Below, piece by piece: positions 57,913 to 60,892 of a stretch of 60,892 nucleotides of DNA. Location: contig NW_003314357.1 of the NCBI RefSeq assembly GCF_000143415.4, forward strand, positions 189,293 through 250,184. The letters are read 5' to 3'. Positions within the stretch are counted from its first letter, which is position 1; every line of letters starts with the position of its first letter. The position numbers and the translations under genes were made by a program. Source of the DNA: Selaginella moellendorffii. Its lineage: Eukaryota > Streptophyta > Lycopodiopsida > Selaginellales > Selaginellaceae. The notes under the pieces were generated by a model that was not told the DNA's origin, did no database searches, and was given only the letters and a program-made list of their open reading frames with translations.

Positions 57913-58409
57913 CTATATGCCCTAGCCTCAACCCAGAAGGGCCCCCTTTTATACAGCCAAGGTTTGAAAAGGGGTACATTTGAATTTCCCGGGCTTTGAC
58001 ACGCGGCACGCGATAATTGGCTGTCGGCGCAAGCTCATTCTTCAGGGCTTGGCGAGGCGACGGCGTGAGCGCGATGGCGATGGCGATGGCGATGGCGCTG
58101 GCGGGGTGAACGATTGATCCAGCGCCAGCGCAGGGTAGGCGCTTCGGTCGATCACAACGAAATTTCATAGTTTCTTGCTCTAGATCGCTCCCTGTTAGCT
58201 GGATCGGGCCGGCTCAGCGTCAGCGATCGATTTCTCCTCTCGCCCCGGGTGTGTAGCGCTCAGCTACCTTTTCTTGCTGCAGAGCTAGGATCCAAGAGCA
58301 ACTCGCGGCCTGTGTAGGTATGGAGATCGATATTGCCATATTTCCAACGATTCCATGAAATGCACCTTCCTAGGGTCACAGGACTTGTGAATTTCTCTCG
58401 GCTGGTATC
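57913..58409. promoter_or_regulatory. divergent promoter region, copy 2
   Basis: Same sequence as 31006-31502, with the minus-strand TATAAAA at 57947-57953. Confidence 0.5.
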
Positions 58410-59237
58410 ATGGATGGGCGGCGCGCGGCTCTGAATCTCGTCCGAAGTGCTGGTATGCATTTCGATCTCTCAACCTCGTATAGTGTTTGCTTATATTGCA
58501 GTGAGGAAACCAAGGGGAAAAGCTGGCAAGGAGAAGGAGCCAGAACCACTGCTTACACCGTCCAACCACGCAGGCTTCTGGTATGTCTTATGTCGCAGCT
58601 CTCTCCACGTACTTATCCAATCTACTCCAGGTTTGAGGCCTTCTGGGACACCCAAGCTATCAAAGTTGCTACGTCCCATGGCTTGGACGATCCTGCTCGA
58701 TCCGCAGGGCTCTTGAGAGGTCTTGCCGTCATCAGGTCCTGGCCGGAGAGCTCACCCATCACGACCCTGCAGCTGTTACAACTGCACGAAGCTTTACAGC
58801 TGACACCGGTCTCGGCATTCCGCAGTTATGGTGCCATGTCCTCTGCTGGAAAGAGTTACGCACATCCCCGAGACATCCAGGTCAAGATGCGGAAGTTCCT
58901 GGACCGTCTCAATGCAAGCATCGCGGAGCACAGCAAGAGCAAGATGAGCATCGCCAAATGGGCCTCCACGGTCGCAAGGCTCATCATCGACTTCGAGAAG
59001 ATCCATCCGTTTGAAGATGGTAATGGGCGTGTTGGACGCCTGCTTGCGCTGCACCTGCTGCGTCGCATTTCAGCCTTCCCAGCGGCCTTCTTCACTGCAG
59101 CTGAGCACGGATCCCGGGACAGGTTCATCACTGCTTTCGAGGAGGATGACGAAGACGAGCTGGCAAAGATTCTACTCGGCAGCCTCCAGGGAACAGACGC
59201 TGCATGGAGAGAGTTCCTTAAATCGAAGCTCCAGTGA
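58410..59237 (+). CDS. Fic-domain protein FicB, copy 2
   Basis: Exons 58410-58452, 58502-58580 and 58631-59237, encoding the same 242-residue product as copy 1 with HPFEDGNGRVGR at residues 166-177. One visible base change near the 3' end (GCG to GCA) is silent. With its FicA partner frameshifted, this is the intact Fic gene of copy 2. Poly(A) signal AATAAA at about 59329. Confidence 0.9.
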   Translation: MDGRRAALNLVRSAGMHFDLSTSYSVCLYCSEETKGKSWQGEGARTTAYTVQPRRLLVCLMSQLSPRTYPIYSRFEAFWDTQAIKVATSHGLDDPARSAGLLRGLAVIRSWPESSPITTLQLLQLHEALQLTPVSAFRSYGAMSSAGKSYAHPRDIQVKMRKFLDRLNASIAEHSKSKMSIAKWASTVARLIIDFEKIHPFEDGNGRVGRLLALHLLRRISAFPAAFFTAAEHGSRDRFITAFEEDDEDELAKILLGSLQGTDAAWREFLKSKLQ

Positions 59238-60119
59238 TCTCGAACAGGAAGACAGGGGAAAGTTTGTCCTGGTATTTTTTTTCTTTTCTACTTCTTTACA
59301 TGACTACGCTAGAACTTCTGCATTGTCCAATAAAAAGCTGTGAACCAAGACAACTCAAAAACTTTCCTTGAGCACAACTATCCATGGCATGCTCCAGTGA
59401 AAACTAGCAATGGATGCTTTCGTGAGGACAGATCCCCTTCGTTTACAGCTTTGCTATAAGATGGGGCTTACCTGACTAACGTGTCATGCATGAATATTTG
59501 CTGGACGAGCTCGTCTATGGAATCGCTCTCGCCTTTTCGCTGCCTGTCTGACAGTGGCTTACCAGCCTTGCCTTGCTCACCACTATCTCCGGAAATCCAA
59601 GTCTAAACGGGCCGCAGGTGACACATCTCAAACTTGGCTCCCTGCTCTTGAGGTTAGCCTTTATCGACTTACTAATGTTCGATCGACCTTCGCTCCAAGC
59701 CACTGTTCTCGCATCAGACCATCCAACATAGATAGAAAAGTCCTCCCATGCTCATCTCATGGCCATCTTGGAAACCTGGAAGTTGGCTCGGGCTTTTGGA
59801 GCCACCACGGAAGCTGTAAACTCTGGGTTGGGCTGGGGGCTACGTAAGCGTTGGTGACCAGCACCAACACTTAGCACATGGTAAGCAGCACCAACCTTTT
59901 TGCTTGGAAACCACAGGCACAAACCCCGGTGGTGACGATCGTCCGGACTGGAATTGCCCTCCTTTCAATTGCGTAGTACTCCATCACGTAGAGAAGGGGG
60001 TAGTGATGGCTTATATCAATTGTTTTGTCCCTGAAGAAAAGACATAGACTCGATGATTGACGGGCATGGATTTCTTGGCAAGGAGCTCTAATATATCCTA
60101 ACATGTGTCTCTTATAGCA
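59238..60119. other. 3' flank of FicB copy 2
   Basis: Same as 32331-33212; no recognised gene. Confidence 0.5.
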
Positions 60120-60157
60120 TATCAAAGAATGTTATCAAATTTAACAAAACTTTCTTA
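60099..60157 (-). repeat. inverted repeat, right arm (copy 2)
   Basis: 60120-60157 is the perfect complement of 56144-56181. Confidence 0.85.
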
Positions 60158-60892
60158 GACAGAAAATTAATAATATAGAAACTATAATTGTATTAAACTA
60201 TAATTTTTAAATTAACATCCAGTGAAACTGAAACTCATATACTCATATGTTAAATGTAAAAGCCAATACTTATTCTAGGCACATGCTTAAGATCTAACAG
60301 CTGAAAACTAATTATAATTGCCTTAATACAATAGATTGCTCTATATTATTATTCTTATCTAATATTGTTTTTTTTTGCTATAAAAGAAATATGTTAAAAT
60401 ATATTTATAAGAAAACTAAATTTTATTTTTTATAGTAATTGCAATAGATGTTGTTGATTTATGTTTTATAATTTTTATATTAAGATATTTAACATATCAC
60501 TTTAAAAAATTTAGTGTGTTTTTATTTGTTTTCATTTGAGGTGATTGGTATATATCTTTGATAAGTCCATTACAAATTATGATTATAATGTGGTGTATCA
60601 ACTTACTTATAAATAAATAAATCTAACGTATGCTATGAGTGTCAAATGTCTTTAATTTTGTTAAACATTTCTTTGCTATTAATTATGGGTCATATTTTAT
60701 TTTTATAAATTATTTTCTAATTAGAACTTATTCTTTTAGATATAAAGTTTAAAATTCTTAGATTTTGTACGCTCTAAGTTTTAACTATAAAAACAACTAT
60801 ATGATCTAGGAATGTTTCATGTTCTTACAACTTGGCTTGACTCGTGATTTATTAATAATATTATTAAGTACAGGTAGATGTTGGACACCAAA
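60158..60892. other. AT-rich right flank of copy 2
   Basis: Matches 33251-34020 with scattered substitutions and a 35-bp deletion near 60376. No gene. Confidence 0.8.

Larger units (their letters stand above)
54683..60892. repeat. segmental duplication, copy 2
   Basis: Direct repeat of 28754-34020, still matching at the end of the window, so the true length is larger. Confidence 0.95.

Overview
This window looks like nuclear DNA of an early-diverging land plant, most likely a lycophyte such as Selaginella. That is inference. It rests on very short GT-AG introns (about 49-86 bp), GC-rich compact genes set in AT-rich spacers, plant-type enzyme fragments and heavy Ty3/gypsy content. No database search was possible.

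Layout. 1-3953: AT-rich, with one possible small secreted-protein ORF. 3954-5332: decayed gene joining TPR repeats to a metallo-beta-lactamase domain. 6290-7533: remnant of a gypsy gag/protease. 7534-20700 and 28172-28753: three rearranged copies of a large non-coding LTR element (called LARD here), two of them facing each other and one partly tripled in a ~502 bp tandem array. 20701-28166: chromodomain gypsy element (Gypsy-3) nested in LARD copy 3, with a perfect GCACC target duplication; LARD copy 1 preserves the empty site. 28754-34020: block carrying two divergent Fic-domain genes and a small four-exon gene, flanked by inverted repeats. 35641-37960: exon fragments of a LAF3-like amidohydrolase, a short-chain dehydrogenase and an aldehyde dehydrogenase, the last split by an inversion. 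39518-44544: gypsy element with ~180 bp LTRs (Gypsy-4). 44690-44790: FBPase-like exon remnant. 46715-52228: second chromodomain gypsy element (Gypsy-5) with ATAGT target duplication. 54683-60892: near-identical direct copy of the Fic block, running off the window end.

The only genes that look intact are the Fic pair and the small gene beside them. FicA runs leftward and FicB rightward from a shared 497 bp intergenic region. Both keep the complete AMP-transferase motif HPFx(D/E)GNGRxxR, so both are predicted AMPylating (or related nucleotide/phosphate-transferring) enzymes. The small gene converges on FicA with 11 bp between them. The Fic unit sits between 38-nt perfect inverted repeats and is duplicated about 27 kb away; the second FicA is frameshifted by a 7-bp deletion after its catalytic motif. 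This block is the strongest candidate for an undescribed system. The rest is mostly retrotransposons and broken host genes.
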